A DNA stretch of 64,000 bases from Paludibacter propionicigenes WB4 (GCF_000183135.1 NC_014734.1:868001-932000), one strand, 5' to 3'. Numbered from the stretch's first letter, positions 52,129 to 62,263 are shown. The notes: generated by a model from the letters alone, not told the origin. Made by a program: numbers and translations.

Positions 52129-54311
52129 TAGTTGAAATTGTATTGAGCATTAATACTAAAGTTGAACGGAGCAATCGGATTCAGACTATTGTCATCGTGC
52201 ACGTTATAACTGAGCGTATTGGTTATATTGCTGAACTTGGCTTTGAAGTTCCATCTATTTACATCGTAGCCCAGGGTAATATCGTGTGTGAAATAAGCCG
52301 AAAGCGGAATAAGCTTATAAGCATCGTTCTGAACGGTTACCCGGGTAGATCGTCCGGCAAAGCGCTCGCCCACATAAGAAGAAATAAACCCTAACTGCAG
52401 ATTTTTTAATGCGCCTTTATCAAATGTGTAAGTTGCACTCAGGTTGGCTGTGTTTTTAGGATTGTATTTCAACTCACTACCCACTACGTAGGTATTACTT
52501 TTTGTGTAAGTGGTCTTTGTAAAGCTGTATCCTCCCATTATTCTCAGATTATTAAACGGCAGATATTCCATGTCCAGTTCCGCACCCTGTGTTTTGGTAG
52601 CTCCGGCCAGCTCCTTTACGTTGCTGTTGGTATTACCGTTTTCGAGCGAAGTCTGTGCCAGATTACTGTTGTTTATTTGATAAACAGTAGCATTGACCGA
52701 AAGTTTACTGTTCAACAGTTTATTTTTAATTCCAATTTCATATTGGTCTATAATTGAAGGATCCAGCGCATTACCGTTGATGTCTACTCCGGTGTTCAAA
52801 GCAAAAGAGTTTGAGTAAGAAGCAAACAATGATTGTTGTCTGGTGGGTTGCAGCGTTAAACCTATTTTAGGCGAAAATACGTTATCGTTGGATTTTGTTT
52901 CCGTTGTTTTTTGAGTAGAATAGGTATAAACATTGCTTGTCGATTTGATATTTGAGTACCTACCACCCAACAATAATTTGACATATTTCTGCAAACTAAT
53001 CAAATCCTGTGCATAAATTCCATAGCGGTCGAGAGGATTCTTAGTCAGCGTATTTTCAGTAAGTGTAGGAATGGTGGGCTCCAACGAAGGATTGTATTCA
53101 TTGAAGATATTAATCTGATCGTAGTTTGTAAACGGATTATAAGCGGTGGTGCGTGTTTCAGACGATTCAATATCAAATCCTACCAACGCCTGATGTCTTA
53201 CAGCTCCTGTTTTGAAATTGGCATTCAGGTCTATTTGTTCAATAAAATAATTGTCGTCCACCGCACTACGCTGAATATTTCTTTTCCAGTCACCGTTTTG
53301 AGCTATCGTACTTCCGCTGGTGTTCGGACGGGCATTGCTAAACAGGTCGGTATTATAATATCTCAATCCGGTCAGCGACGAGAGGCTTAATTTATCGTTG
53401 AACTCATGGGTAATTTTTGCAGACATAAACGATTGCTCGGCCTTATATTTCCCCCACGACACGCCTGTAAACCTGTCTCTGGGTATATCTACCAGTTGGT
53501 AATTGACAATGCCTGTTCCAAAGTCGGGAGTAGTTTTGTTATTGGTATAATCGCCTTCAAGCAAAATGGTTGTTTTAGGAGTTAGTTGAAAAATCAACGA
53601 CGGATTTATGTAATACGTTTTCGATTCTACGAATTTCCTGAAACTGTTGGCTTGTTCGTACGAACCATCCAATCTGAATGCTATCGTCTTTTGCTTGTTC
53701 AACGAACCATAAATGTCGAACTGAGGTTTGAAACGATCGAAGCTTCCGTAAGTCATTGCAACATTGCCGCCAAAGTCGAATTTTGGTTTTTTAGTAACCA
53801 GATTCAGAACACCGCCTGCAGCTACATTACCAAACAGCAAAGCAGAATTTCCTTTCAGAATTTCGGCTTTCTCAACACCACTCATTTCAGTTTTCATACC
53901 TCCGTAATAGCGAATTCCGTTTTTAAAGGTGTTGCTGGTGGTCAGGTTTGTTCCGCGCGAAGCTATTTCTTCCTGATATCCTCCGGTAGTACCCATTATG
54001 TACATACCGTTTACGTTTTTCAGCAAATCAGTTATATTGTTTATTTGTTGAACCTTCAGGGCATTTTCGTCTATCACTGTCAGAGCCTGTGGTAAATCCA
54101 TCTCGTTGACATTCATTTTACCTACCGCAAGATTCTTTTTACTTTTCGCAATAACGGCAACCTCGTTCAGCTCGTAGGAACTGAGAGAATCACCCATCGA
54201 AAATTTACGCTCACCAATAGCCGGAGTATTGTTTTCGGCGTGTAGAGTAAAAGCATTCAGCGTGGATAGAAATAATCCACTTATCAAAACAACTGTTTGT
54301 ATCTTTTTCAT
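52128..54311 (-). CDS. TonB-dependent siderophore receptor
   Basis: 727 residues with a signal peptide (cleavage near LHA). The plug domain begins near residue 65 (MNEMDLPQALTVIDENALKVQQINNITDLLKNVNGMYIM) and includes the conserved QEEIASRGTNL. A 22-strand barrel follows, with DISTRDRF-type segments such as RDRFTGVSWGKYKAEQSFM and the C-terminal NFKAKFSNITNTLSYNVHD. It takes up ferric siderophores across the outer membrane, driven by TonB. The last residue is Asn after INAQYNF, not the usual aromatic. The PepSY protein follows by coupled translation. Confidence 0.93.
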   Translation of the reverse strand: MKKIQTVVLISGLFLSTLNAFTLHAENNTPAIGERKFSMGDSLSSYELNEVAVIAKSKKNLAVGKMNVNEMDLPQALTVIDENALKVQQINNITDLLKNVNGMYIMGTTGGYQEEIASRGTNLTTSNTFKNGIRYYGGMKTEMSGVEKAEILKGNSALLFGNVAAGGVLNLVTKKPKFDFGGNVAMTYGSFDRFKPQFDIYGSLNKQKTIAFRLDGSYEQANSFRKFVESKTYYINPSLIFQLTPKTTILLEGDYTNNKTTPDFGTGIVNYQLVDIPRDRFTGVSWGKYKAEQSFMSAKITHEFNDKLSLSSLTGLRYYNTDLFSNARPNTSGSTIAQNGDWKRNIQRSAVDDNYFIEQIDLNANFKTGAVRHQALVGFDIESSETRTTAYNPFTNYDQINIFNEYNPSLEPTIPTLTENTLTKNPLDRYGIYAQDLISLQKYVKLLLGGRYSNIKSTSNVYTYSTQKTTETKSNDNVFSPKIGLTLQPTRQQSLFASYSNSFALNTGVDINGNALDPSIIDQYEIGIKNKLLNSKLSVNATVYQINNSNLAQTSLENGNTNSNVKELAGATKTQGAELDMEYLPFNNLRIMGGYSFTKTTYTKSNTYVVGSELKYNPKNTANLSATYTFDKGALKNLQLGFISSYVGERFAGRSTRVTVQNDAYKLIPLSAYFTHDITLGYDVNRWNFKAKFSNITNTLSYNVHDDNSLNPIAPFNFSINAQYNFN

Positions 54312-54339
54312 TTTGTAGAGTTATTATAAATTTGTGCTG

Positions 54340-54370
54340 CAAAGGTAGGTGTGCAAAAAAGTGACTACAA
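54340..54370 (-). promoter_or_regulatory. Promoter of the siderophore receptor operon
   Basis: Minus-strand TACCTTTG (54340-54347 as CAAAGGTA) and TTG (54368-54370 as CAA) with a 20-base spacer. I saw no clear Fur box. The remaining gap to 54654 shows nothing else recognisable. Confidence 0.65.
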
Positions 54371-54654
54371 CCGCAGAAAGTAGGTAAAATTTAGGGCTGG
54401 ACTCATTACAAATGGGGATAAAATATAGCAAACCCATTCCAGACTCAATATTGCAGGAAGTTACTTTCAGCAATATACTACAGTGCCGAAGACAGAATAA
54501 AAAACTTTATATCAACAAATTACATATTGAGAAATGAACGTTGACGCTGGTATTAGCACTTTAATTAATGATAAGCTACGATAACAGTCAAAAACATTTA
54601 AACACAAGTTTTTGTTATCATTACAATTTTAGGAAAAATCAAAACTACTATTGT

Positions 54655-56508
54655 ATGAGAAAATCACAACTGATTATTGCAGCACTAATCGCAACCGGTC
54701 TTTCTATTTCTGCTCAGGAAATAAAGCTATCGCTGAGCAAAGGTATAATTACTCCAGTAAGCCAATCGGCCGACTCACTCAGTTTCAAACCACAGAATAT
54801 ACTTAAGGCTTCTGTATTCTTTCCACTGGCTACTAAAGAATGGGGTACACGCATTGCTGGTCGGAATATGAACATGGTTTTAGGAGTGAACATCAGTGGA
54901 GGCCTCATTTCGGAGCAAAAAGCAACTTCCAGCGATTTCACCGCCTTCAATATTGCCGAGAGTCCATCTTCCAAACTATTTGTAAGGCATGACGACACCA
55001 GCAAAAAAACAGGCTATAACCTGGAAATTGCGCCTCAACTTAGTTTTCTGTTGGGTGACTTCGAGTTTGCACCCATTGTAGGATTGGGTTATCTGAAAAC
55101 AGTTCAGAAAGCGTATACCGTGGAGCAAAGCATACCTAACGGCACCTATCCTACCTACATTAGAATACTGAACCGACCCGAAACAACCAACAGTGGATTT
55201 ATGCTTAGTCCGAAGTTTAGAGTAAGTTATACGCCCGGCATCATAGGGCTATGGGTAGAAGGCGACTACATAGCTGGACCCGGGATGGTGAGCCGTACAC
55301 TTCAGCTGATCCCTGCGGGAAGAGCCGGTGCAGATGGAATTTACAAGTCGGAACAATTGCTTACCGGCACGGTCAAAGAAACTATCCGAAAAAACAATTA
55401 TGGAGCTTTTGGAGTATATGCAGGTGTATCCGTATCTTTAAACAAAAAGAAAAAAGGAAAACCCTATATGGGTCAGGACGATGACTGCGATGGTTTGGCC
55501 TTGAATAATCAAAACAACGGAAACAGCCAGACTCCATCACAAAGATCAGGTAATAACCCGTTATACAACGGACAATCTCAAAGTGGACAGAATCCAATAT
55601 ACAATGGACTTAACGCAAATAATCCATCGTGCGGACCGGTTACACAAAAAACTATCAGGCCTGAAGGCACTGTAGACGAAATTACCTTCGCCTGCCCGGA
55701 TGATGCCGTTTATTTCAACAAGCAACAAGAAGCTTCCAATGCAGAAAAGAAACAAACGCAAGGAGCTACTTTTGGCGAAAAAGTAAATCAGGGACTTCAT
55801 GCTGCCGGAAGTGCATTGGGTCAGGGTGCATCACTGGTTGGTGGAGCGCTTCCCGGAGGAGCTGTTATCAGTGCCAAACTGAATACAACTAACGGTAGCA
55901 TGCCAAATCGCATTTCGATGAATGTAACCGTAGCCAAACAAACTCAGGGTGCAACTTTTGGAGAGCGGGTACCGGTATCAGGTTCTATACACATCAGTCT
56001 GACTGATGAAGGCTGTGTGGTATTCATGCCTGATAATTCAACTATACTAGTAAATACCCGAAAACAAACATTAACCGAGCTGAATGAAAACGAAGCTACC
56101 GCGCTTAAAGATAAACTAAAAGCCAGACAAACGCTTATTGAAAGTAACCCCAGTGCTTTATTGGGAGCAAATATACCCGGAGGGTCAATAGTTTCAGCAG
56201 CCGTATCGTCAGTCTCAACCCTTGCCGGTTCGGGCGGTGGAGCTGCTTCAGCATCCTATGCCGCCACAGGCAGAGCAGCCGCTCCTACGAACACAAAAAC
56301 TGTAGCCGAACTGCCGGACAATGACTGCGACGGATTGGTTCAACTACCGGATGGCGATTATGAAATAAGCTTCAAAGTGGTGGAAAAAGCTACATCCGGA
56401 TTAAAAGACACGCTGAAAACTCAAGTCAGAATCGGATTCAACCTGAAAGGTAATGTACTGAAAACTAAACACGATACTGCTAAAAACTCTATAAGCAATA
56501 TCCGGTAG
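54655..56508 (+). CDS. Outer-membrane barrel protein with repeat-bearing C-terminal tail, unknown function
   Basis: 617 residues from ATG 54655; an in-frame ATG at 54568 adds 29 residues that disrupt the signal peptide. Signal peptide ends near AQ (20-21). Residues 48-262 read as an eight-strand barrel (KASVFFPLATKEWGT to VYAGVSVSLNK). The tail has DDDCDGL (275-281), Asn/Gln-rich linker (282-325), QTQGATFGE at 367-375 and 429-437, glycine-rich hydrophobic segments (381-405 and 501-535) and DNDCDGL (555-561). Ca2+ binding by the D-rich loops is inference. No family is recognised. Confidence 0.65.
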   Translation: MRKSQLIIAALIATGLSISAQEIKLSLSKGIITPVSQSADSLSFKPQNILKASVFFPLATKEWGTRIAGRNMNMVLGVNISGGLISEQKATSSDFTAFNIAESPSSKLFVRHDDTSKKTGYNLEIAPQLSFLLGDFEFAPIVGLGYLKTVQKAYTVEQSIPNGTYPTYIRILNRPETTNSGFMLSPKFRVSYTPGIIGLWVEGDYIAGPGMVSRTLQLIPAGRAGADGIYKSEQLLTGTVKETIRKNNYGAFGVYAGVSVSLNKKKKGKPYMGQDDDCDGLALNNQNNGNSQTPSQRSGNNPLYNGQSQSGQNPIYNGLNANNPSCGPVTQKTIRPEGTVDEITFACPDDAVYFNKQQEASNAEKKQTQGATFGEKVNQGLHAAGSALGQGASLVGGALPGGAVISAKLNTTNGSMPNRISMNVTVAKQTQGATFGERVPVSGSIHISLTDEGCVVFMPDNSTILVNTRKQTLTELNENEATALKDKLKARQTLIESNPSALLGANIPGGSIVSAAVSSVSTLAGSGGGAASASYAATGRAAAPTNTKTVAELPDNDCDGLVQLPDGDYEISFKVVEKATSGLKDTLKTQVRIGFNLKGNVLKTKHDTAKNSISNIR

Positions 56509-56760
56509 GTAAAGATGACGGGACTACCTGAGTGTTCCGCCCACATTCTAAGACAAGAGAAATGAATAAACAATCGTTTCTCTTGTCTTCATATTTTTGG
56601 GGGATTTACTTTCTGTCAAAGAATAATGGTTATTATTTGACCTATTTATCAACATAATTTTCAAATAAGCTAAATAAGTGGTAATTTTGCAGTGTTTTGT
56701 CAAAAGAGAGGTAGAAACAGGCAAAAGCAAATTGATATTTAGCATAGTTTATGCTCGCAA

Positions 56761-57429
56761 ATGAAAAAAACTTGTAGCTACATAATTCTGATTTTACTGT
56801 TTATAACGCCGGTTTATGCTTACTCTGCCGATTCGATGGTAACAGTGTATAAAGATGGGGAGTTTGTGTCGCGCTACCAGCTATTAATCAGAACCACATC
56901 CGACATAGCGGCATCTGTGGTCAATGATCTGGTCAATGAGTTTCATAATTCTCCTGAAAATCTTTCCAAATGGGCTTTAAAGGATTTAGGATTGCAGGAA
57001 AAAACTGATAATGAACTTATTTTTGTTATAAAGCCTTCTGTCTTTGATAAAAAAACGGGGATAACGCATGGGAATTTCGATATTATCGTTCCGCATATCA
57101 AAACTTTTAAAGACGTAAAAGTTGATGCAATTGTTTCAAAAAGGCAACTGAGAAACGGCGAGACTAAAGCTACTGCTGAAATTATCTATTCGAGCTTGCT
57201 ACTGAAACATGCGCAGGGAAGCGCAACAATCATCCCGCAGAAAAATAACGAACAGCTTCTTATCGCCGATGTGAGCATTAAGTTCGGGTGGTTTTTCAAT
57301 ATTTTCATCACTAAAAAACGTTACAAAAGTATTGTTGAGTGGCGAATAAAGAAATTCAGCGAGAATCTGAAAGCGGAATGCGAGAAAAGACAAAAATCAA
57401 TGAATGCAGCCTCCGGCAAGAATAACTAA
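56761..57429 (+). CDS. Secreted protein, unknown family (paralogue A)
   Basis: 222 residues with a signal peptide (cleavage near YAYSA). The mature protein has VYKDGEFVSRYQLLIRT near 29-45 and a conserved C-terminus IKFGWFFNIFITKKRYKSIVEWRIKKFSENLKAE. The next gene is a paralogue with the same motifs. The aromatic FGWFFNIFI could be a membrane-binding patch. Function unknown, and no homologous family is recognised. Possibly periplasmic or on the outer surface. Confidence 0.65.
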   Translation: MKKTCSYIILILLFITPVYAYSADSMVTVYKDGEFVSRYQLLIRTTSDIAASVVNDLVNEFHNSPENLSKWALKDLGLQEKTDNELIFVIKPSVFDKKTGITHGNFDIIVPHIKTFKDVKVDAIVSKRQLRNGETKATAEIIYSSLLLKHAQGSATIIPQKNNEQLLIADVSIKFGWFFNIFITKKRYKSIVEWRIKKFSENLKAECEKRQKSMNAASGKNN

Positions 57430-57447
57430 TGAAATAATAACTTAAAC

Positions 57448-58113
57448 ATGCTGAGTTACTTCCAGAGAAAACGCAATGTTTTTCTTTTGTTCTTACTTTC
57501 ATTATTTACGCCTGCAAAGGCTTCGCCGAATGATTCCATCTCGACAGTATACAAGGATGGAGTGTTTATTACGTACAGTCAGATTCGGGTTTATGCTTCG
57601 GACAGCATTTCCAATGTGGTGATTAATAAGTTTGTCAATCAAATGTGCTACGACCTGGATGAGCTGTATAAATGGGGCTTAAAAGGAATGCACTTGGACA
57701 ACGAAAAGGACGAACTGCTGGTATTCGATTTCAAAACAACGGTTTTTAATCCGAAAACAAATATACTGAAAGGCGGAGGCGATGTAAAGGTGACGGGCAT
57801 AACCAAGATTCCGAATATCTTTGTATACACCAAACTCAGTGAAAGAACGCATTCCAACGGACGAAAGGATGTACATCTGGATTTAGCTTCGCCCAATGCT
57901 TTGCTGAAAAACCTGAATGGTATTTTTTCATACGTTCCGTATAAGAATAAATCGGGCTATTACACATTGGAAACTCATGTTAAGTTTGGTTGGTTTTTCA
58001 ATATATTTATAACCCAAAACCGCTACAAGAAAATAATGGAGTGGCGCATAAAACAGTTGATAAAGAACCTGAAAGAAGAGTCTGAGAAAAGAGAAAAAGC
58101 ATTGAGACAGTGA
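57448..58113 (+). CDS. Secreted protein, unknown family (paralogue B)
   Basis: 221 residues. Signal peptide (MLSYFQRKRNVFLLFLLSLFTPAKA), then VYKDGVFITYSQIRVYAS and FGWFFNIFITQNRYKKIMEWRIKQLIKNLKEE, matching the preceding gene. It lies 19 bases after it, so the two form an operon. The middle parts have diverged considerably. Together with the barrel protein at 54655 they form a cluster of three exported proteins of unknown role. No enzyme motif is visible. Confidence 0.65.
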   Translation: MLSYFQRKRNVFLLFLLSLFTPAKASPNDSISTVYKDGVFITYSQIRVYASDSISNVVINKFVNQMCYDLDELYKWGLKGMHLDNEKDELLVFDFKTTVFNPKTNILKGGGDVKVTGITKIPNIFVYTKLSERTHSNGRKDVHLDLASPNALLKNLNGIFSYVPYKNKSGYYTLETHVKFGWFFNIFITQNRYKKIMEWRIKQLIKNLKEESEKREKALRQ

Positions 58114-58191
58114 ACAGTGAGCAGTTATCAGTTATTAGTGACATTTTAAACAATTACACAGTAATAAAAAATATACGATTGAACATACAAT

Positions 58192-59277
58192 ATGGCCGAA
58201 AAGACATTATTAGAGAAATTAGAAGGATTACAACACAAGTTCGAAGAGATTTCGACCTTAATCACCGACCCGTCAGTAATAACCGATCAAAAGCGCTTTG
58301 TAAAACTGAACAAAGAATATCACGATCTTGAAATGATTCTTAATGCCAAGAATGAATACGAAATGGCATTGGCTCATTTAGCCGAAGCAAAGGAATTGCT
58401 CGACACCGAATCTGACCCTGAAATGCGCGAAATGGCCAAAGCAGAAGTTGATAGTATAGAGCCTATAATTCCTGAAATGGAGGAAAACATAAAACTGCTA
58501 TTGATTCCTGCCGATCCGGAGGATAACAAGAATGCAATTGTCGAAATCAGAGGGGGAACCGGTGGTGATGAAGCGGCTATCTTTGCCGGAGACTTATTTA
58601 AAATGTACACCAAATACTGCGAAACAAAAGGCTGGCGATTGGAAATAACCAACATCAGCGAAGGTACAGCAGGTGGATACAAGGAAATTATCTTTACCGT
58701 TACGGGCGAAAACGTGTATGGCACATTGAAATACGAATCGGGTGTGCACCGCGTACAACGCGTACCACAAACCGAAACGCAGGGACGTGTTCACACATCG
58801 GCAGCTACTGTGGCTGTTCTACCCGAAATGGAAGAATTTGATTATGAACTGAAGGAGTCGGATGTTCGTGTGGATACATTCTGTTCGTCGGGTGCAGGAG
58901 GACAATCGGTAAACACCACCTACTCGGCTATCCGATTGGTACACATCCCTACAGGAACCACTGTACAATGTCAGGACGAAAAATCGCAACATAAGAATAA
59001 AGCAAAAGCTATGAATGAGTTACGTTCTCGTTTATATGCCATCGAACATCAAAAGTACCTTGACGAGATTGGATCAAAGCGCAAAACCATGGTTTCGACA
59101 GGCGACCGTTCTGCTAAAATTCGTACGTATAACTATCCGCAAGGGCGTATCACCGATCACCGTATCAATTTCACCATATACAACCTTTCGGCCTTTATGG
59201 GTGGGGATATACAAGGAGTTATCGATCAGCTAATCGTAGCAGAAAACGCGGAACGATTGAAAGAAAGCGAATTATAA
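58192..59277 (+). CDS. prfA: Peptide chain release factor 1
   Basis: 361 residues. GGQ motif at 236-238 (GAGGQSVNTT) catalyses peptidyl-tRNA hydrolysis and PQT at 192-194 is the RF1 stop-codon-reading PxT motif. This establishes RF1 (UAA/UAG). The N-terminal helical domain is normal. It is followed after 140 bases by pyrF, as in several Bacteroides genomes. There is a direct repeat in between. Confidence 0.97.
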   Translation: MAEKTLLEKLEGLQHKFEEISTLITDPSVITDQKRFVKLNKEYHDLEMILNAKNEYEMALAHLAEAKELLDTESDPEMREMAKAEVDSIEPIIPEMEENIKLLLIPADPEDNKNAIVEIRGGTGGDEAAIFAGDLFKMYTKYCETKGWRLEITNISEGTAGGYKEIIFTVTGENVYGTLKYESGVHRVQRVPQTETQGRVHTSAATVAVLPEMEEFDYELKESDVRVDTFCSSGAGGQSVNTTYSAIRLVHIPTGTTVQCQDEKSQHKNKAKAMNELRSRLYAIEHQKYLDEIGSKRKTMVSTGDRSAKIRTYNYPQGRITDHRINFTIYNLSAFMGGDIQGVIDQLIVAENAERLKESEL

Positions 59278-59280
59278 ACG

Positions 59281-59356
59281 ATATTTGCTCCCTGCGGTCG
59301 CGTTATTAGACTTCGGCGTTATTAATTGATATTAGCTCCCTGCGGTCGCGATATTA
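59281..59356. repeat. Direct repeat with GCTCCCTGCGGTCGCG
   Basis: The 16-base core is present at 59287-59302 and 59335-59350, each flanked by ATATT and TATTA. The 48-base period includes ACTTCGGCGTTATTA. It lies between prfA and pyrF and is not a terminator. Its role is unknown. Confidence 0.7.
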
Positions 59357-59418
59357 TTTGAACAAAAACATAAATCAAAAACTATTGTCAATAGACCATA
59401 GACTTTAGACAAATTATT

Positions 59419-60258
59419 ATGACTAAACAAGAATTATTTGAAAACATACAACGCAAGAAATCATTTCTTTGCGTGGGATTGGACACTGACGTAAATAAAA
59501 TACCCGAGCATTTGTTTGACGAATCGGACGATCCGATTTTTGCATTCAACAAAGCCATTATCGACGCTACTGCCGATCTTTGCGTGGCCTACAAACCGAA
59601 TCTGGCTTTTTACGAGAGTCTTGGGCTGGAAGGCTGGGAAATACTGGAGCGAACCGTAGAATATATTCGTACCTACTACCCCGATCAGTTTATTATTGCC
59701 GATGCTAAACGCGGTGATATCGGCAATACATCGGCTATGTATGCACGTACTTTCTTTGGTAATATGGATTTCGACTCGGTAACCGTAGCACCTTATATGG
59801 GCGAAGATTCGGTAACACCGTTCCTGACTTACGAAGATAAATGGGTGACTCTGCTTGCGCTAACTTCAAACAAAGGTGCTTTCGACTTCCAATTTATGAA
59901 AGATGCCGAAACAGGGGAACGATTGTTCGAAAAAGTGCTCAAAACATCGCTTAACTGGGGTACCGACGAAAACATGATGTACGTGGTAGGTGCTACCAAA
60001 GCTGAAATGTTGACTGATATACGTGCTATCATACCGGAACATTTCTTATTGGTTCCCGGCGTAGGAGCGCAAGGTGGAAGTCTGGCAGAAGTGGCTAAAT
60101 ACGGGTTAAACAGCACATGCGGTTTGTTGGTCAACTCATCGCGTCAGATTATCTATGCTTCCCAGGATGCCGATTATGCCAAAGCTGCCCGACTGGAAGC
60201 AGAGAAAGTACAACTGGAAATGGAACAAATTCTCTTTGCTGCCGAACTGATTCAATAA
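59419..60258 (+). CDS. pyrF: Orotidine 5'-phosphate decarboxylase (type 2)
   Basis: 279 residues. The family core [19 protein letters not shown] near 94-112 has the catalytic Lys/Asp cluster. [15 protein letters not shown] near 17-31 is the N-terminal motif and [10 protein letters not shown] near 214-223 the phosphate loop. This is the long type 2 form of OMP decarboxylase. It makes UMP from OMP, the last step of pyrimidine synthesis, completing a pathway with pyrK and pyrD in this window. Confidence 0.96.
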   Translation: MTKQELFENIQRKKSFLCVGLDTDVNKIPEHLFDESDDPIFAFNKAIIDATADLCVAYKPNLAFYESLGLEGWEILERTVEYIRTYYPDQFIIADAKRGDIGNTSAMYARTFFGNMDFDSVTVAPYMGEDSVTPFLTYEDKWVTLLALTSNKGAFDFQFMKDAETGERLFEKVLKTSLNWGTDENMMYVVGATKAEMLTDIRAIIPEHFLLVPGVGAQGGSLAEVAKYGLNSTCGLLVNSSRQIIYASQDADYAKAARLEAEKVQLEMEQILFAAELIQ

Positions 60259-60360
60259 CGGAAATCCACAGCGAGAATCGTAGTCACATAATAGATGCAA
60301 GTTTCAGAAATGAAACCCGGACATCAATAAAATCAAAAAACTGAGAGACAAGACCTGAGC

Positions 60361-61047
60361 ATGGAAAAAAGAAAGATATTTGTGGTTGGTTCCGGTAAAC
60401 TGGCTAGCGCAGTACTGTCACTCAGCACAACCTATCCATCCGGAGAAGTTCTTAAATGGGACTCGGAATACCTTTCTCTGCCCGAAAAAGTTCTACTGAT
60501 ACATGCCGGTTCAGGTCGTCAACTGAATGAATGTTTCGAGTTTTGCAGCAGAACTAAATCCACGCTGATAGAGCTATCTACCGGATTGGAAACGGAGATT
60601 ATGCAACCCGATTTTCCTTTAATCCTGTGCCCGAATACATCTTTGCTGGTATTAAAAATGATGAGCGTACTCAAAGCTAACGGCCATCATTTTGAAGGCT
60701 TTGACATTTCTATCACCGAATCCCATCAGGCTGCAAAAAAGACCGAACCCGGTACAGCCTATAGCTTTGCCGACTCATTGAAATTGTCGCGGGATAAGGT
60801 TGTTTCGACAAGAGATACGAACATTCAAGAGCATAAAATTGGAATTCCTCCGGCGTATCTGGACAAGCATGCTTACCACAGAATAGAAATAAAAGACGGG
60901 AACGACGAGGTTGTGATTGAAACCAGAGTGCTGGGTCACGACTCCTATGCCAAGGGAGTTAAGGCGATTATCGAGGCCGTATCAAAACAGCCGTTGGAAA
61001 ACCGGAAATACTCCGTTTTAGAATTGATTGACAAACAACTGTTATAA
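60361..61047 (+). CDS. Dihydrodipicolinate reductase-like protein (short)
   Basis: 228 residues. Rossmann motif IFVVGSGKLASAVLSL at 5-20 and the DapB C-terminal signature ESHQAAKKTEPGTA near 119-132, where DapB usually has E-x-H-H-x-x-K-x-D-x-P-S-G-T-A. The His-His pair is His-Gln here and the Ser of PSGTA is missing. VLGHDSYAKGV closes the domain. It may be a divergent DapB in lysine/peptidoglycan synthesis or a related reductase. DapB is usually longer (240-270). No other dap gene is in the window. Confidence 0.65.
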   Translation: MEKRKIFVVGSGKLASAVLSLSTTYPSGEVLKWDSEYLSLPEKVLLIHAGSGRQLNECFEFCSRTKSTLIELSTGLETEIMQPDFPLILCPNTSLLVLKMMSVLKANGHHFEGFDISITESHQAAKKTEPGTAYSFADSLKLSRDKVVSTRDTNIQEHKIGIPPAYLDKHAYHRIEIKDGNDEVVIETRVLGHDSYAKGVKAIIEAVSKQPLENRKYSVLELIDKQLL

Positions 61048-61065
61048 ACAATAAACTATTTGGTT

Positions 61066-61521
61066 ATGAAGAAACTTGAAAAACTATCAGAAAATGCTTA
61101 CTACACTGCGGTTGAATTAGGCGATTTGAACGATTTGAAGAATTATGCTTTGATTCATCCCGTTAATAAGCAAGTAATCGAAGGTAAAGTGTTTTTAAAA
61201 GACGCTACTAAAGCTACAGGAACCGAAATTTCATTTAACGCTCTCCCACCCCGCTCTGAGCAGCCTTATTTTCATATTCACCGCAAGAACGAGGAAACCT
61301 ACATCATTCTAAAAGGTTATGGTTTCTTTCAGGTAGACGATGATTGTTTTTCGATTAAAGAAGGAAGTGTTATCAGAGTTTCGCCGCAAGGCAAACGAGG
61401 CATCCGTAATGAATCTGACGAAAGTATGATTTACATGGTAATCCAATCGAAAGAAAACTCGCTGGAAGAGCATACTACCGCCGATGGTGAAAGAGTTCCG
61501 GTTGAACCAAAATGGAGATAA
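61066..61521 (+). CDS. Cupin-domain protein
   Basis: 151 residues from ATG 61066 (MKKLEKLSENAYYTAVEL); a TTG at 61060 is less likely. The cupin fold is clear: PYFHIHRKNEETYIILKGYGFFQVDDDCFSIKEGSVIRVSPQGKRGIRN near 65-115, with the metal-binding His, His and Glu in the first motif. Substrate unknown. It lies 18 bases after the DapB-like gene and is probably cotranscribed. Confidence 0.88.
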   Translation: MKKLEKLSENAYYTAVELGDLNDLKNYALIHPVNKQVIEGKVFLKDATKATGTEISFNALPPRSEQPYFHIHRKNEETYIILKGYGFFQVDDDCFSIKEGSVIRVSPQGKRGIRNESDESMIYMVIQSKENSLEEHTTADGERVPVEPKWR

Positions 61522-61560
61522 TCAGACGCACGACTCTGAACAAATGATTATAACGCGAAA

Positions 61561-61597
61561 AAGGTCTGAAAGAGCAATTCTTTCCGACCTTTTTTAG
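61561..61597. terminator. Bidirectional terminator
   Basis: GGTCTGAAAGA pairs with TCTTTCCGACC (one mismatch), flanked by AAA and TTTTTT. It separates the cupin gene from the convergent cyclophilin gene. Confidence 0.85.
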
Positions 61598-61621
61598 TGC
61601 TGACGAAGACTGTCAAATCGA

Positions 61622-62056
61622 TTATTCCGACACTTCTATTTTCAAAATCTTATCACCCTGACGAATAGCATCGATCACTTCCAAACCTTCAACCACCTTG
61701 CCGAAACATGTATGATTACGATCCAAGTGAGAGGTGTTATTGCGCGAATGGCAGATAAAAAACTGAGAACCACCTGTATTGCGTCCGGCATGTGCCATCG
61801 ATAATACACCTCTGTCGTGGTATTGATTTCCACCATCCAGTTCACATGGAATAGTGTAGCCGGGACCACCTGCACCGGTTCCTTTAGGGCAGCCACCCTG
61901 AATAACAAAATCAGGTATCACACGGTGGAAAGTCAATCCATCGTAGAATCCACTGGTAACCAGTTTAATAAAGTTTGCCACTGTTCCGGGAGCATCCTGC
62001 TCATAAAACTCAACATGCATGTCACCTTTTTCAGTAATAATTTTCGCTGTTTTCAT
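61622..62056 (-). CDS. Peptidyl-prolyl cis-trans isomerase, cyclophilin type
   Basis: 144 residues. Cyclophilin core [25 protein letters not shown] near 43-67, [18 protein letters not shown] near 84-101, and [15 protein letters not shown]. Short bacterial form with no signal peptide, so cytoplasmic. It assists proline isomerisation in folding. The gene converges with the cupin gene and diverges from the HU-like gene. Confidence 0.95.
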   Translation of the reverse strand: MKTAKIITEKGDMHVEFYEQDAPGTVANFIKLVTSGFYDGLTFHRVIPDFVIQGGCPKGTGAGGPGYTIPCELDGGNQYHDRGVLSMAHAGRNTGGSQFFICHSRNNTSHLDRNHTCFGKVVEGLEVIDAIRQGDKILKIEVSE

Positions 62057-62263
62057 TTTTATCTATTTATAATTGTTTTTTAGTTGGGGGTGCAAAGTTC
62101 GTGATGTTTTTCGGCATTTCCAAACATCGGGGATCTTATTCGTTTTATTTAAAGAGTTACATCCACACAAACAGAGCATTAAACAATCAGCAGGATCTAA
62201 TAAAACACCCCGTACCAACTAAATATTTCTTCCATATATATTAATCAAACCAAGATTATCTAT

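Noticed and set aside
53586-54095. A plus-strand protein opposite the TonB receptor
   Set aside because: It lies inside the receptor gene in antisense and shows no domain.
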